This document shows positions 9,501 through 16,652 of a stretch of DNA of 64,000 nt, one piece after another; position 1 is the stretch's first letter, and every line of letters begins with the position of its first letter. Source of the DNA: Winogradskyella helgolandensis (GTDB taxonomy: Bacteria; Bacteroidota; Bacteroidia; Flavobacteriales; Flavobacteriaceae); assembly GCF_013404085.1 (NCBI RefSeq), contig NZ_JABFHO010000001.1, positions 1,426,001 through 1,490,000 of the forward strand. The letters run 5' to 3'. The notes beneath the pieces are model-generated. The model saw nothing but the letters and a program-made list of their open reading frames with translations, was not told where the DNA came from and made no database searches. Made by a program: the position numbers and the translations under genes.

Positions 9501-10719
9501 AGGTACCAACGGCCTAGTAAGTTCATACACGAACTTGAGTAACCCACAGCAAATCTTTGTGACAATCACCAACAATATAACAGGTTGTTCGATTAGTACA
9601 CAAAGCTTCAATATAGAAGTGCAAGAAGCCGCACAGGCCAACCCAAATATGGAAGCCATAGTTTATGAAACCTGTGATGATGAGATGGAAACTGATGGAG
9701 ATCCAACCAATGACAGTGCACAGTTTGATTTAACGACAAGAGACGCAGAAGTTTTAGACGGTCAAGATCCACTGAATTATATTGTGAGCTATTATGAAAC
9801 GCAAGACGATGCTGATTTAAATGTCAATCCATTACCAACATTGTATGAAAACATAACGAACCCACAAGTTATATATGCACGTGTTGATAATGACACACCA
9901 GATGGTACCACAGGTAATGACACATCCATCTGTTATGCTGTAGCAGAAATCACTTTACAAGTGAATCCGTTACCCGAGTTTAATTTAGAAGACAGTTATA
10001 TTCTATGTTTAAACACCAATGGAACGGAAGTTTTAGAACCTTTAGTTATTGATACAGGCTTATCGGCATTAGACTATAGTTTTGAGTGGAGTTATAATAC
10101 CGTTGTAATTCCAGGAGCTACAGGTCCAAGTATAATGCCCACCCAAGGAGGTAGCTATAGTGTTTTAGTAACCGATATGAGCACATCTACAGAGACTAAT
10201 TGTACTAATGTTGATACAACTGACGTTATAGAAAGTGAACCACCAAGTTTAACCATAGAATTATTGACCCAAGCCTTTGCAGATAATCACATTTTAGAAG
10301 CCTTAGCGACCGGAATAGGAGTTTATGAATACAGCTTAGACGGAGGACCATGGCAAGATGAAGGGACCTTTATAAACCTATCTGCAGGAGAGCATGAGAT
10401 TACGGCAAGAGATAAAAATGGCTGTGGATTAATCACGGTATCGAAGTTTATAATCGATTATCCGCTGTATTTTACGCCCAACGGAGATGGAAATAATGAA
10501 ACTTGGAACATTGAAGGTGTTGGAAGTAATGCAAAAATTTATATATTTGACCGGTACGGAAAATTATTAAAGCAGTTGAGTCCTGATGGAAATGGTTGGG
10601 ATGGAACGTTTAGTAATGAAGTAATGCCAACGAGTGACTACTGGTTTACAGTGGAATACGACGAGCCGAGCAATGGAGTACGTAAAGAATTTAGAGCCCA
10701 TTTTACCTTGAAACGATAA
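3550..10719 (+). CDS. Giant repeat-containing T9SS type B surface protein (SprB-like adhesin)
   Basis: 2389 residues. Order of parts: signal peptide 1-20 (ending GFAQ); CUB-like domain about 22-140 with four Cys; PKD domain about 150-235 (YEWDFGDNNTATG); choice-of-anchor L domain about 245-480 (SISFEFLMASEEYDMG and DSGVFIKAGSFNLGG); an Ig-like segment about 485-565; sixteen tandem repeats of about 98 residues (570-2140); two further beta segments; and a C-terminal gliding-motility/CHU_C domain about 2300-2389 (YFTPNGDGNNETWNI, FDRYGKLL, GWDGTF), the T9SS type B sorting signal. Such proteins are exported across the outer membrane and held on the surface, where SprB-type members act in adhesion and gliding. 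The next gene, a PorP/SprF protein, starts 6 bp after the stop, which strongly implies coupled expression. The ligand is unknown. Confidence 0.9.
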   Translation: MVRKITIIISFLITTIGFAQDLSMQNGTFNRCAPDIFYDSGGEFGNYGDDDNYTTTICPQNDDDFIIINFTQFTTQLSQDVLTIYDGDDITAAVIGTYSGASSPGFVSASDSNSSGCLTFVFTSNSSGNINGWEAEILCATPCQDIIASIDSTTPAANSAGVIGIVPFESVDFSASALFSIDGTDATYEWDFGDNNTATGANVTNIFGAPGTYTVTLTVTDTNPQGCSGTATVTVFVLGQNVVIDQDTFTPEQLIEDVLIDSPCASVSNIVAVTGSTYTFTEPNGIGYFVSNGIDFPFEDGLLLTSGDASEARGPNNNGTLSDGSSVWPGDEELDTELGVDSHNATYIQFDFIPRADSISFEFLMASEEYDMGSFECIYSDAFAFLLTDAAGNVSNLAVLPGSTTPILVTNIHPDNGSCEAVNERYFSGYTPNNGSPIAFDGRTNVFTAESAVVPGETYTIKLVIADDRDNQYDSGVFIKAGSFNLGGDLGDDITIEAGTAACDGSGVVLDTRLELATHIWYKDDVVIPGEESSTITVTEPGVYYADFELESVCTGSADPIIVEFRAGATANLAPNLVVCSTSGAEEFDLSVNDDDILGDQDPTVFSINYYLTEQDALDNVNALPTLYTNVTSPQTIWARLADASQICVDITSFSISSPLAPTINPVSDLELCDDDSNDGFETFDLSSQTLAILGSQSATDFTVTYYLSFADADAGDNALPSDYTNTVNNQPIFVRVASSGDSSCYNASATALFNLVVNPRALATTPDDMEVCDDVSNDGFATFDLSSQEAVILNGQDPTVYNVLFYSSPDDADDNVGALATSYTNTTANLETIYVRVEDPLYPSCYSTTSFNLIVNALPVVTAVTPLQVCDDDTDGFVGFPLSDKEAELLNGQSGVAVSFHENLLGAEMDNSEIFDGYVNTSMTNQIIFVRLENTTTNCYNIGSLTLEVLENPIANSTTPLEVCDDNVDGIAVFDLSIKDTEVVGTQAGMIVRYYENQADAEAGGSPLSTNYTNTQAGAQEIIARIENGATGCYATTALQLIVNPKPLVLEVSNYELCDETTLGDEEEAFDLLTKTPEILGTQVNVTVSYYANPTDASTETNPILGSYTNISNPQTITAVLTNTLTGCTSDLEFDLIVNPLPVVVAPTALEVCDDGTPDGLTEMDLSLKSMEITGNNPAYSINYYETLADAETETDPLPILYTNTSNGQIIFVRVENTTTGCYDTTELELVVQQAPIAFTPQPLRYCDPDNDGFGVFTLTDVDNEITGGASGLEVTYHETETNAINGVDAIDTTVNYNNIVQGEQILYARIESPTIATDCATVVVLRLIVEPTPQLLDPTPLEACDDISADGFATFDLTSKAAELLNGQDPLQYIVSYYESEANAEADNNPIANPLAYTNTDDFNQIIWIRVEDSTTVEGCYKITSLELIVNPLPVLITPAPLELCDVNNPGDEQEGFILEEANEEILNGQTGLSLTYYETQMDADNATNPITSPYVNTSNAQTIFVRAENDVTGCYNTVTVTLRVDPIPSPEPNPTAIEVCDDDNDGFAEFDLTQRTIEVINGEPNVAITYHETQTDAENGDNPIIGLYTNIVANNQMIFVRSENTVTGCFSLTTNTMELIVLPSPEVPTSIESYTICDTNDNGITQFDLTTKDEEILNGQDPLEVLLTYHVSALDAATGNNPIINVGNYTNTVNPQVIYVRLYNPTTGCDDTGEFELEVNLPPVVVQPTQLSECDDLGETPGDEFTTFDLTVKNNEITGGNSSYSVDYYETDADAQSQTNVIPDPTQYTNTSVNGLNANPQTLYVVVTDTNTGCVDFTTLTIRVLPNPTPTPSDQLPSLELCDDVNTGDGVEVFDLTENEILILNGEAGVTASYYESLDDANSASNAIVDPTQYTNTETPEQEIYVRVTNDATGCYALVDFTIIVHPLPEVVAVTDFIQCELFTDGVDSFDLTTKDEEVLNGQDPTQFIVSYHSSLADAEAGTNGLVSSYTNLSNPQQIFVTITNNITGCSISTQSFNIEVQEAAQANPNMEAIVYETCDDEMETDGDPTNDSAQFDLTTRDAEVLDGQDPLNYIVSYYETQDDADLNVNPLPTLYENITNPQVIYARVDNDTPDGTTGNDTSICYAVAEITLQVNPLPEFNLEDSYILCLNTNGTEVLEPLVIDTGLSALDYSFEWSYNTVVIPGATGPSIMPTQGGSYSVLVTDMSTSTETNCTNVDTTDVIESEPPSLTIELLTQAFADNHILEALATGIGVYEYSLDGGPWQDEGTFINLSAGEHEITARDKNGCGLITVSKFIIDYPLYFTPNGDGNNETWNIEGVGSNAKIYIFDRYGKLLKQLSPDGNGWDGTFSNEVMPTSDYWFTVEYDEPSNGVRKEFRAHFTLKR
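4008..4035. other. Perfect 11-bp intragenic inverted repeat
   Basis: Bases 4008-4018 (AACACCTGCGG) are exactly complementary to 4025-4035, separated by a 6-base loop (CTAATT). It lies inside the giant adhesin gene, at the link between the CUB-like and PKD domains, where it encodes a TPAANSAGV linker. It has no T tract, so it is not a terminator. It may be chance or an RNA structure in the message. Confidence 0.5.
5257..9966 (+). repeat. Sixteen tandem coding repeats of about 98 codons in the giant adhesin
   Basis: Each unit starts with a Cys-Asp-Asp cluster (for example CDDDNDGFAEFDL or CDDVSNDGFATFDL). It continues with EILNGQDP, a beta strand ending in YY, a DA(D/E)A segment, Y(T/V)NT, a strand of the type PQTIYVRVEN, a second Cys in TGCY, and a strand of the type LELIVNPLP. 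I count sixteen starts (VCSTS, LCDDDSN, VCDDVSN, VCDDDTD, VCDDNVD, LCDETTL, VCDDGTP, YCDPDND, ACDDISA, LCDVNNP, VCDDDND, ICDTNDN, ECDDLGE, LCDDVNT, QCELFTD, TCDDEME). Copies are diverged at the protein level, so this is an old array rather than a recent DNA expansion. Confidence 0.85.
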
Positions 10720-10725
10720 GAAATT

Positions 10726-11739
10726 ATGAGATTAAAAAAGTATTGTTTAGTAGCATTTATAGCTTTTATGGCGAATTTTAGCTTTGCCCAAGAAGGTATT
10801 CCTATTTATTCTGATTATTTAACAGATAATTATTATTTAATTCACCCTTCAATGGCAGGTGTTGCTAACTGTGCTAAAGTTAGATTAACAGCAAGACAAC
10901 AATGGTTTGGGGTAGATGATGCTCCGAGCTTACAAACCTTAAGTATGAATGGAAGAATAGGAGATTCTCCTGTAGCCATTGGTGGTGTTCTTTTTAATGA
11001 CTCTAATGGGTATCATTCTACAGTTGGTGGTTATGCAACATTCGCTTACCATTTAATGTTTTCTAGAAATGAAATTGATTTAAATATGTTGTCATTTGGT
11101 TTAAGTGCTGGTTTTTTACAGTATAAACTTGATGAGACAAGTTGGTTAGCGCCTGGTGAATATGATGCGGCAGTTGCAGGAATTGAACAAAGTGCTACAA
11201 ATTTTAACGTCGATGTTGGTCTTTCTTATCATTTTGTAGATTTCTATGCACATTTCACGGCTAAGAATATTTTAGATAATGATGGTGTAAATTATAACCA
11301 AAATGGTGAATTTGAATTTAAAAACTTAAGAACTTATTTGGTGTCTTCTGGTTATACGTTTAGTCAGTATGGTAGCGAATGGAGTTATGAGCCTTCTATA
11401 ATGTATATGTATAGAGATGCAACAGCAGAATCTTCAATAGATATAAATGCTAAAGTTTATAAGGAAATGGATTTTGGTAAAGTTTGGGGTGGATTATCTT
11501 ACAGACGTAGTTTAGATGGTGCCGAGTTCCAAGATGGATCTGGTGTTAGCAGTCAAAAATTACAATACATCACTCCATTTTTAGGTGTAGATTATAATAA
11601 TTTTGTGTTTGCATATACATATTCATACCAAGCAAATACAGTGAATTTTAATACTGGTGGTTTTCATCAATTAACTCTTGGATTCAACTTTAACTGTAGA
11701 CGAGAGAAATATGAGTGTAATTGTCCTGCAATTAACTAA
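10726..11739 (+). CDS. PorP/SprF family outer-membrane protein paired with the giant adhesin
   Basis: 337 residues with a signal peptide (about 1-21, ending SFAQ) and the PorP/SprF core: YLTDNYYLIHPSMAGVANC early in the mature part, then many predicted beta strands. It starts 6 bp after the stop of the 2389-residue type B cargo gene. By the known sprB-sprF arrangement it should be the dedicated partner for export or surface retention of that adhesin. It is longer than the upstream paralogue at 165-1073 and has an unusual Cys-rich end (CRREKYECNCPAIN). A strong bidirectional terminator follows, ending the operon. Confidence 0.88.
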   Translation: MRLKKYCLVAFIAFMANFSFAQEGIPIYSDYLTDNYYLIHPSMAGVANCAKVRLTARQQWFGVDDAPSLQTLSMNGRIGDSPVAIGGVLFNDSNGYHSTVGGYATFAYHLMFSRNEIDLNMLSFGLSAGFLQYKLDETSWLAPGEYDAAVAGIEQSATNFNVDVGLSYHFVDFYAHFTAKNILDNDGVNYNQNGEFEFKNLRTYLVSSGYTFSQYGSEWSYEPSIMYMYRDATAESSIDINAKVYKEMDFGKVWGGLSYRRSLDGAEFQDGSGVSSQKLQYITPFLGVDYNNFVFAYTYSYQANTVNFNTGGFHQLTLGFNFNCRREKYECNCPAIN

Positions 11740-11753
11740 TATAAATAACACAT

Positions 11754-11787
11754 AAAAAAAGGCTCAATTTAAATTGAGCCTTTTTTT
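11754..11787. terminator. Bidirectional rho-independent terminator
   Basis: A perfect 34-bp palindrome: seven A, GGCTCAATTT, its exact complement AAATTGAGCC, and seven T. It lies between two convergent genes, the PorP/SprF gene on plus and the von Willebrand A gene on minus, and ends in a T run on both strands, so it can stop transcription from either side. Confidence 0.92.
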
Positions 11788-11804
11788 GTTTTCATAATTA
11801 CGTT

Positions 11805-12971
11805 TTATTCCCATTTATAGTTTTTCTGTTCAGCTTGTGACTTTAGTGCTTTAATCATCGCACTTTCTAAGCCGTTATTAGAGTCTTTAGTTTGCTTAGC
11901 AATATAATCGCGTCGGTTGAGATTTAATGTGGCTATTTCATCTTGAAGTTTTTTACGCAATTGGGCTTTTTCTTCGACATAAGATTTGATTTCAGATTTA
12001 GATTTCCCCTTTAATTCTTCAGGTAATTCGCTATCTTTTATTTCATCATAAGAAAAGTCAGCTTCTTTTTCTGCATCTACCAAATCCCAAGAACTGTTTT
12101 TGTATAAACGTGAACTTTTGCTCACTGTTCTACTTACTGCATTGGCTTTATTATAACTTCTAGCATTGGAATCTTGTTCTGCTTGCATTTCCATTTTAGC
12201 TCTACCTGTACTTCCATAAGCAACATAGGTGGTATTTAGTTTTTCATTGAGCTCTAAAATTTTGTCATCGTAAGGAGATGCCACGTGTACGGTTGCTTCG
12301 TTATGATTGATAGCCATATAATTCCCATGGGTTAAATCGGCTCCATCTTTCCATTTGGTTGAGATCCCTTGATTGTAATCACCACAAAAAATAGTATTCA
12401 CGGTAACGTCATTTTGATGTGCTAATTTAGAGGCGTCTTTGTAACTGACGTTTCCTTGTGTGTAAGGTTCGTTTCCTGCGATGAAAACAAGTTTTAAATC
12501 CTCTTTGCTATCTCCCCATTCTAATTGGCTTAAAGCCGTGTTAATTACTTTACCGCAATATTCATTGCCGCCATTTGTGGTTAGTGAGAATAATGATTTT
12601 GAAATTTCATCCAAATCATCACTAAACGCAATGACTTGTCTTAAATAGCCTTCATCTGCATTAAGATTATCATTTCCGTATTCGTAAAGTGCAATTTTAA
12701 GATTAGGACTTTGGTCTTCGCATTTGGCGTAAGACAATTCATTTACAATTTTCCAAAGTTGCGCTTTGGCTTGGTCAATTAAGCCATCCATACTATTACT
12801 GGTGTCTAAAAGCAACGCGACTTTAATTTCAGGATTTTTAGCTTTTGAAGTGGTATTAATCACGGTTTCAGAGATGGCTAAATCTTGAGTTCTATTTTTC
12901 GAATTTGCATTACAAGCAGTTAACGATGCTAAGCATAATGCAAATATTAAGGTTTTAAATTGTGTTTTCAT
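11805..12971 (-). CDS. von Willebrand factor A domain lipoprotein
   Basis: 388 residues. The N-terminus is a lipoprotein signal with lipobox LTAC (Cys 20). A vWA domain spans about 48-235 and contains the metal-ion-dependent adhesion (MIDAS) motif DTSNS in VALLLDTSNSMDG, a later TTNGGNEYCG loop and FIAGNEPYTQG. The C-terminal third is helical and charged, rich in Lys and Glu. vWA domains bind metal and mediate protein contacts. Here the lipid anchor puts it in the envelope, facing the periplasm or the surface. There is no MoxR ATPase nearby, so this is not the usual MoxR-vWA system. A SIMPL-like gene lies upstream on the same strand, 196 bp away. Function unknown. Confidence 0.85.
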   Translation of the reverse strand: MKTQFKTLIFALCLASLTACNANSKNRTQDLAISETVINTTSKAKNPEIKVALLLDTSNSMDGLIDQAKAQLWKIVNELSYAKCEDQSPNLKIALYEYGNDNLNADEGYLRQVIAFSDDLDEISKSLFSLTTNGGNEYCGKVINTALSQLEWGDSKEDLKLVFIAGNEPYTQGNVSYKDASKLAHQNDVTVNTIFCGDYNQGISTKWKDGADLTHGNYMAINHNEATVHVASPYDDKILELNEKLNTTYVAYGSTGRAKMEMQAEQDSNARSYNKANAVSRTVSKSSRLYKNSSWDLVDAEKEADFSYDEIKDSELPEELKGKSKSEIKSYVEEKAQLRKKLQDEIATLNLNRRDYIAKQTKDSNNGLESAMIKALKSQAEQKNYKWE

Positions 12972-13044
12972 GTTTTTTATTTTGCTTAATTATTATTTAT
13001 CTTTCAGGATTGATATCTCAATCCATTTAAAAAAGACCCCCTTT

Positions 13045-13064
13045 AAGTCCTTTTTAGAGGACAG
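13045..13064. repeat. Short palindromic repeat, degenerate copy of the 44.2-kb family
   Basis: The segment AGTCCTTTTTAGAGGACAG aligns without gaps to AGTCCCCTCAAGGGGACAG at 44219-44237, matching at about 14 of 19 positions, and can fold as a small GTCC...GGAC hairpin. It lies in the 196-bp gap between the vWA lipoprotein gene and the SIMPL-like gene. I infer a dispersed intergenic repeat. Confidence 0.35.
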
Positions 13065-13167
13065 CTTTATCGTAAGAATCATTTGAAAGTCATAACCTAT
13101 ATTATATTCGCTTAACAAATAAAGTCTTGATTTTATGTTCTTACAGCGAAGCGATCTTGATTCTTTT

Positions 13168-14202
13168 TTATTTAGTATTTAATTCTTTTACGTCTATAGT
13201 TCCATTCGGAGAAATCACATAGTATTTGTGATCTATTTTTGTTTCAACTACAGGTGCTACCTTGACTTCTTTCGGTTTCGGAGTAAAAACCAGTTTTATA
13301 TTCATGCCAATTTGAACAACGGGTTCTAAAATTGAAGGATTAATCACCACATCATAATTTTCATACGTTAAAGGTTGGTAATAATAAGAGGTCTGCTTTT
13401 TTACCGTTGTAACACCTTTGTTTTTATCTAAAGCTTCAACAGAAGTACTATTATAAGCTTGATAGCTTTGGTAGAAATCCTTTGGGAAATAACAGTATTT
13501 ATCATCTGCAATAGACACATCATAAGTAGACATATCAAACCCTAGAGCTTTGTAATACGCTTTCTTTTCATCAATAAGTTTCAATAATTCATCTTGAAGA
13601 TTTTTATAGACCTCTTGAATATTGTCTATATAATAATCAACCTTTACCAGATTATAAATTTCACTTTGAGCACAAGCTGATAAAATGGCTTCAAATTGAC
13701 TGGTTTTTGTAAATTGGATATGAATGTTTTGTTGTAATTCAAATCCCTTAGGAACTTCAGTATAGGTTTTGCTGAATAGTTTCTTTGTAACTTCAACTTC
13801 ATAGATAGGAATAAAAGAAATCACATCAATCGCCATATTTTTTTGAGAGATGCCAATAGCGTTTAAACGCTGTTTAATACTGTCTATACGTGCTGTCATT
13901 AATTGACTAGTCATCTCTGCAGACGATCCCATTTGAGAGACATTGAATATTGCTGTGTAAGTCGTAGCGCTTGCATTTTGAAGCGCTTTTACATCTACCG
14001 TTAATACATTACTGGGATGGAGTGTTTGATGAATTTGCTGCTGAACTGTTGGATTATAGATTTGTGCATTTCCAGAGCTTAAAATATTCTGTCTAGAAAT
14101 ATCTTGGGTGATTTCATTATAATTTCCTCGGTGTTGAGCTATTATAGATGAACAGCTTATTAAGAATAGCAGTAATGTTAGATTAATTGATTTCATTTTC
14201 AT
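13168..14202 (-). CDS. SIMPL/DUF541-like secreted protein
   Basis: About 344 residues from the chosen start. Start choice: an ATG at 14202 gives MKMKSINLTLLLFLISCSSIIAQ, a clean signal peptide, while the upstream extension to 14262 adds 20 residues unlike a leader. The mature part carries a SIMPL-like pattern (about 65-220): strands around TYTAIFNVSQMGSSAEMT, then the helix SIKQRLNAIGISQKNMAIDV, then PKGFELQQNIHIQFTKT. A second alpha/beta part follows and the end is a beta segment (NGTIDVKELNTK). SIMPL proteins are periplasmic or surface proteins of poorly known function, some linked to stress. Two neighbours on the same strand, this and the vWA lipoprotein, are both envelope proteins, but no shared pathway can be claimed. 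Confidence 0.6.
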   Translation of the reverse strand: MKMKSINLTLLLFLISCSSIIAQHRGNYNEITQDISRQNILSSGNAQIYNPTVQQQIHQTLHPSNVLTVDVKALQNASATTYTAIFNVSQMGSSAEMTSQLMTARIDSIKQRLNAIGISQKNMAIDVISFIPIYEVEVTKKLFSKTYTEVPKGFELQQNIHIQFTKTSQFEAILSACAQSEIYNLVKVDYYIDNIQEVYKNLQDELLKLIDEKKAYYKALGFDMSTYDVSIADDKYCYFPKDFYQSYQAYNSTSVEALDKNKGVTTVKKQTSYYYQPLTYENYDVVINPSILEPVVQIGMNIKLVFTPKPKEVKVAPVVETKIDHKYYVISPNGTIDVKELNTK

Positions 14203-14361
14203 AATTGTTTTTTGATTTATGGCGTAAAGCTCTGTTATAAAAACAGGGATTAAAATCGACAATGAGTAAAGTGCTGCTTCGGCTGAGTGAAGTCCACTAT
14301 AAATTTAGTAGAAGTGCCTTTTTTGGCATGAAAAGACGTCAAATTTAGAATACCTCATTTT

Positions 14362-16578
14362 TTGAAACCAAATAAAGTATGTAGTTTAGTCCAACTAATT
14401 AAAAGTGAAGTGAGAATTCCTAAACCATATTATATACTACTAATATTTTTTCTTATAGGTCTTGTAACCTTTGGGCAGAATAGGGAGGTGAAGCGAGCAG
14501 ATGAAAAACCTGTATTTACCATTAGAGGTTCTGTGTATGAAAAAGAAACCCATAAACCTTATAAGAATGTTGAGATTTTAATAAATGGTGGAAGCTATGT
14601 AACCACAAGTTTTGATGGAACGTTTGATATAAAGGCTAAAATTGGTGATGAACTTATTGTAAAACATCCCGATTTTGAGACAATTTACTACACTATAGAA
14701 TCTAATGAACGAATTAGTATTGAGGTTGTTGACGCTAAACAATCTAAATTTCGTGGTAGAAGTAAAGGAGATTTTGAGCGTTTTAACCAGATGATTGATT
14801 CGGCAGATGCTTATCTGAAAAAGGATGCCGAAAAAAGTATCAAGTTTATTGGAGATGCTTTAAATGTCAATGTAACGGTAACACAAAGTGCTGAAGCCCA
14901 GGAATTATTAGGAGATATATATATGTTTTGGAAACAGTTCGATTTGGCGATTTCAGCGTATAGAATCAGCCTTCAAAATACAGAAACAGCATCTGCAAAA
15001 TTGAAGTTAGCCAAAGCGTACCTTAACAACGGAAATTTTGAAACTAGTCTTAGTACTTTCAACCAGATTGATGAAAAGACTTTATCTAATTATCAAAAAA
15101 CAATATGGTTTGAAGGTATTGGAGATGCTCATTTAAAAACGAAAGACTTTACTAAAGCTATTCAAGCTTATGAAGACGGGTTGAAGGTTGCAAAGCAACA
15201 TCTCATAGCGCCTAAGGTTACGGACTTAAATTCTAAAATAGCACAGGTTTATAGTAAGCAAGGGCAAACCGTTAAGGCTAAAAGTTACTTTACCAATTCA
15301 TTGAGTTTAGCGAAGCAAGAAAATAAAAAACGTGCTGTTGAAGAACAAGTGAAAGTTGCTGAGTTTAATAGTGAAAATGCCGAATATGAAAGTGAAATTG
15401 AATTAAGAAAACTGGCCATTGAAGGGATTAAAGATATTGAAACCGATTCTGTAATTAGTAATGATAGCCCAATTACATCCCAAAAGCAAAACTATAAAAT
15501 TGGTAATGCCTATTTATTAAGTAATGATTTAACCAATGCCATTCCGTACTTAGAGAAAAGTATGGAAGAAGCAGGAGAACGAGGTGATTTAGATGTAAAA
15601 TTAGATGCCACACGGAAGCTTTCTGAAGTTAATGCGCGGTTAGGGAATACAGAAAAAACAATCGCTTATAATGAAGAATATAAGGATGTTGTAGATGAAT
15701 TATACGCTAGGAAAAGACAAGAAATTTCTCAAGCGGCACGTTTTAGTCGCAATATTGCAGAGCAGCAAAATAGAATAACTACTTTAGAGAGTGATCGCGC
15801 TTTATCTAAAAGTACTTATGAATTAACCCAAGAACGTAATAAAAGTCAACAACTTATTATTTATTCTTTAATAGGTGGTTTAATCCTATTGCTAATTACG
15901 GGTTTTTTAATGTTTAAATACATCAAACAACAACGATTGGCGAATAATTTATTAGCCTTAAAATCGTTGCGAAGCCAAATGAATCCGCATTTTATTTTTA
16001 ACGCGTTGAATTCTGTGAACACATTTATCGCGACAAACGATGAGCGAACTGCTAACAAATATTTGTCAGATTTTTCACAATTGATGCGTGCTGTATTAGA
16101 AAATAGTGAGGAAGATTTCATTCCACTAAAAAAGGAAATTGAATTATTGAATTTGTATACCAAGCTCGAACATTTTAGATTTCAAGATAAGTTTGATTAT
16201 ACTATAGATGTGGATGAGGCTGTAGATGTTGAAGAATTCCAGATTCCTCCAATGTTATTACAGCCGTATATCGAAAATGCAGTATGGCATGGCTTGCGTT
16301 ACAAAAGAGATAAAGGGCATTTAAATATTACAATTCAACCCAAATCTAAAGATGAAATAACAATTACAATTTCTGATGATGGCATTGGTAGAAGTCGCTC
16401 TAAAGCATTAAAAACGGATCATCAGAAAAAACAAAATTCAAAAGGCATGAACAACATTAAAAAACGGGTTGCCATTTTGAATGAGATGTATAAAGATAAA
16501 GTTGATGTTACGATTAATGATTTTCAGGACTTGGAAGATGCAGGAACAAAAGTAGTCGTCACACTTAAAAAAGACTAA
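14362..16578 (+). CDS. Sensor histidine kinase of the LytS type with regulatory-like domain and TPRs
   Basis: 738 residues from a TTG start at 14362; an in-frame GTG at 14410 would give a more compact signal peptide (MRIPKPYYILLIFF...TFGQ) and is an alternative. Parts: leader; carboxypeptidase-regulatory-like beta domain about 50-118; TPR repeats about 135-460; coiled coil; one membrane helix about 498-518; a LytS-type His_kinase domain with phospho-acceptor His 543 in MNPHFIFNALNS; and an HATPase domain with the N box IENAVWHG (Asn 639), DDGIGR and a GMNN G box. It should autophosphorylate and pass phosphate to the response regulator encoded 74 bp downstream. The large periplasmic TPR part is the likely sensor; its signal is unknown. 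Confidence 0.88.
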   Translation: MKPNKVCSLVQLIKSEVRIPKPYYILLIFFLIGLVTFGQNREVKRADEKPVFTIRGSVYEKETHKPYKNVEILINGGSYVTTSFDGTFDIKAKIGDELIVKHPDFETIYYTIESNERISIEVVDAKQSKFRGRSKGDFERFNQMIDSADAYLKKDAEKSIKFIGDALNVNVTVTQSAEAQELLGDIYMFWKQFDLAISAYRISLQNTETASAKLKLAKAYLNNGNFETSLSTFNQIDEKTLSNYQKTIWFEGIGDAHLKTKDFTKAIQAYEDGLKVAKQHLIAPKVTDLNSKIAQVYSKQGQTVKAKSYFTNSLSLAKQENKKRAVEEQVKVAEFNSENAEYESEIELRKLAIEGIKDIETDSVISNDSPITSQKQNYKIGNAYLLSNDLTNAIPYLEKSMEEAGERGDLDVKLDATRKLSEVNARLGNTEKTIAYNEEYKDVVDELYARKRQEISQAARFSRNIAEQQNRITTLESDRALSKSTYELTQERNKSQQLIIYSLIGGLILLLITGFLMFKYIKQQRLANNLLALKSLRSQMNPHFIFNALNSVNTFIATNDERTANKYLSDFSQLMRAVLENSEEDFIPLKKEIELLNLYTKLEHFRFQDKFDYTIDVDEAVDVEEFQIPPMLLQPYIENAVWHGLRYKRDKGHLNITIQPKSKDEITITISDDGIGRSRSKALKTDHQKKQNSKGMNNIKKRVAILNEMYKDKVDVTINDFQDLEDAGTKVVVTLKKD

Positions 16579-16594
16579 ATAAAGTTTGAGGCCT

Positions 16595-16640
16595 GAAGTT
16601 GGAAGTTGAAAGTAACTTCGAGCTTCGAGCTTCTCACTTC
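16595..16640. repeat. Short direct/inverted GAAGTT/AACTTC repeat segment
   Basis: Between the kinase and response-regulator genes lies GAAGTTG-GAAGTTGAAAGT followed by AACTTC-GAGCTTC-GAGCTTC-TCACTTC. The first half is two direct GAAGTT copies and the second half is their inverted counterparts, so the segment can form hairpins of 6 bp or more. It interrupts an otherwise tight two-gene operon. Confidence 0.45.
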
Positions 16641-16652
16641 AAACTATAGACT

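Noticed and set aside
6822..9659. Several minus-strand frames of 60-90 codons inside the giant adhesin gene
   Set aside because: They recur because the repeat units have similar codon patterns; none has a leader, a motif or regular neighbours.
5257..9966. Recent tandem DNA duplication in the adhesin repeats
   Set aside because: Units differ widely in protein and DNA sequence; only short motifs are shared, so the array is old.
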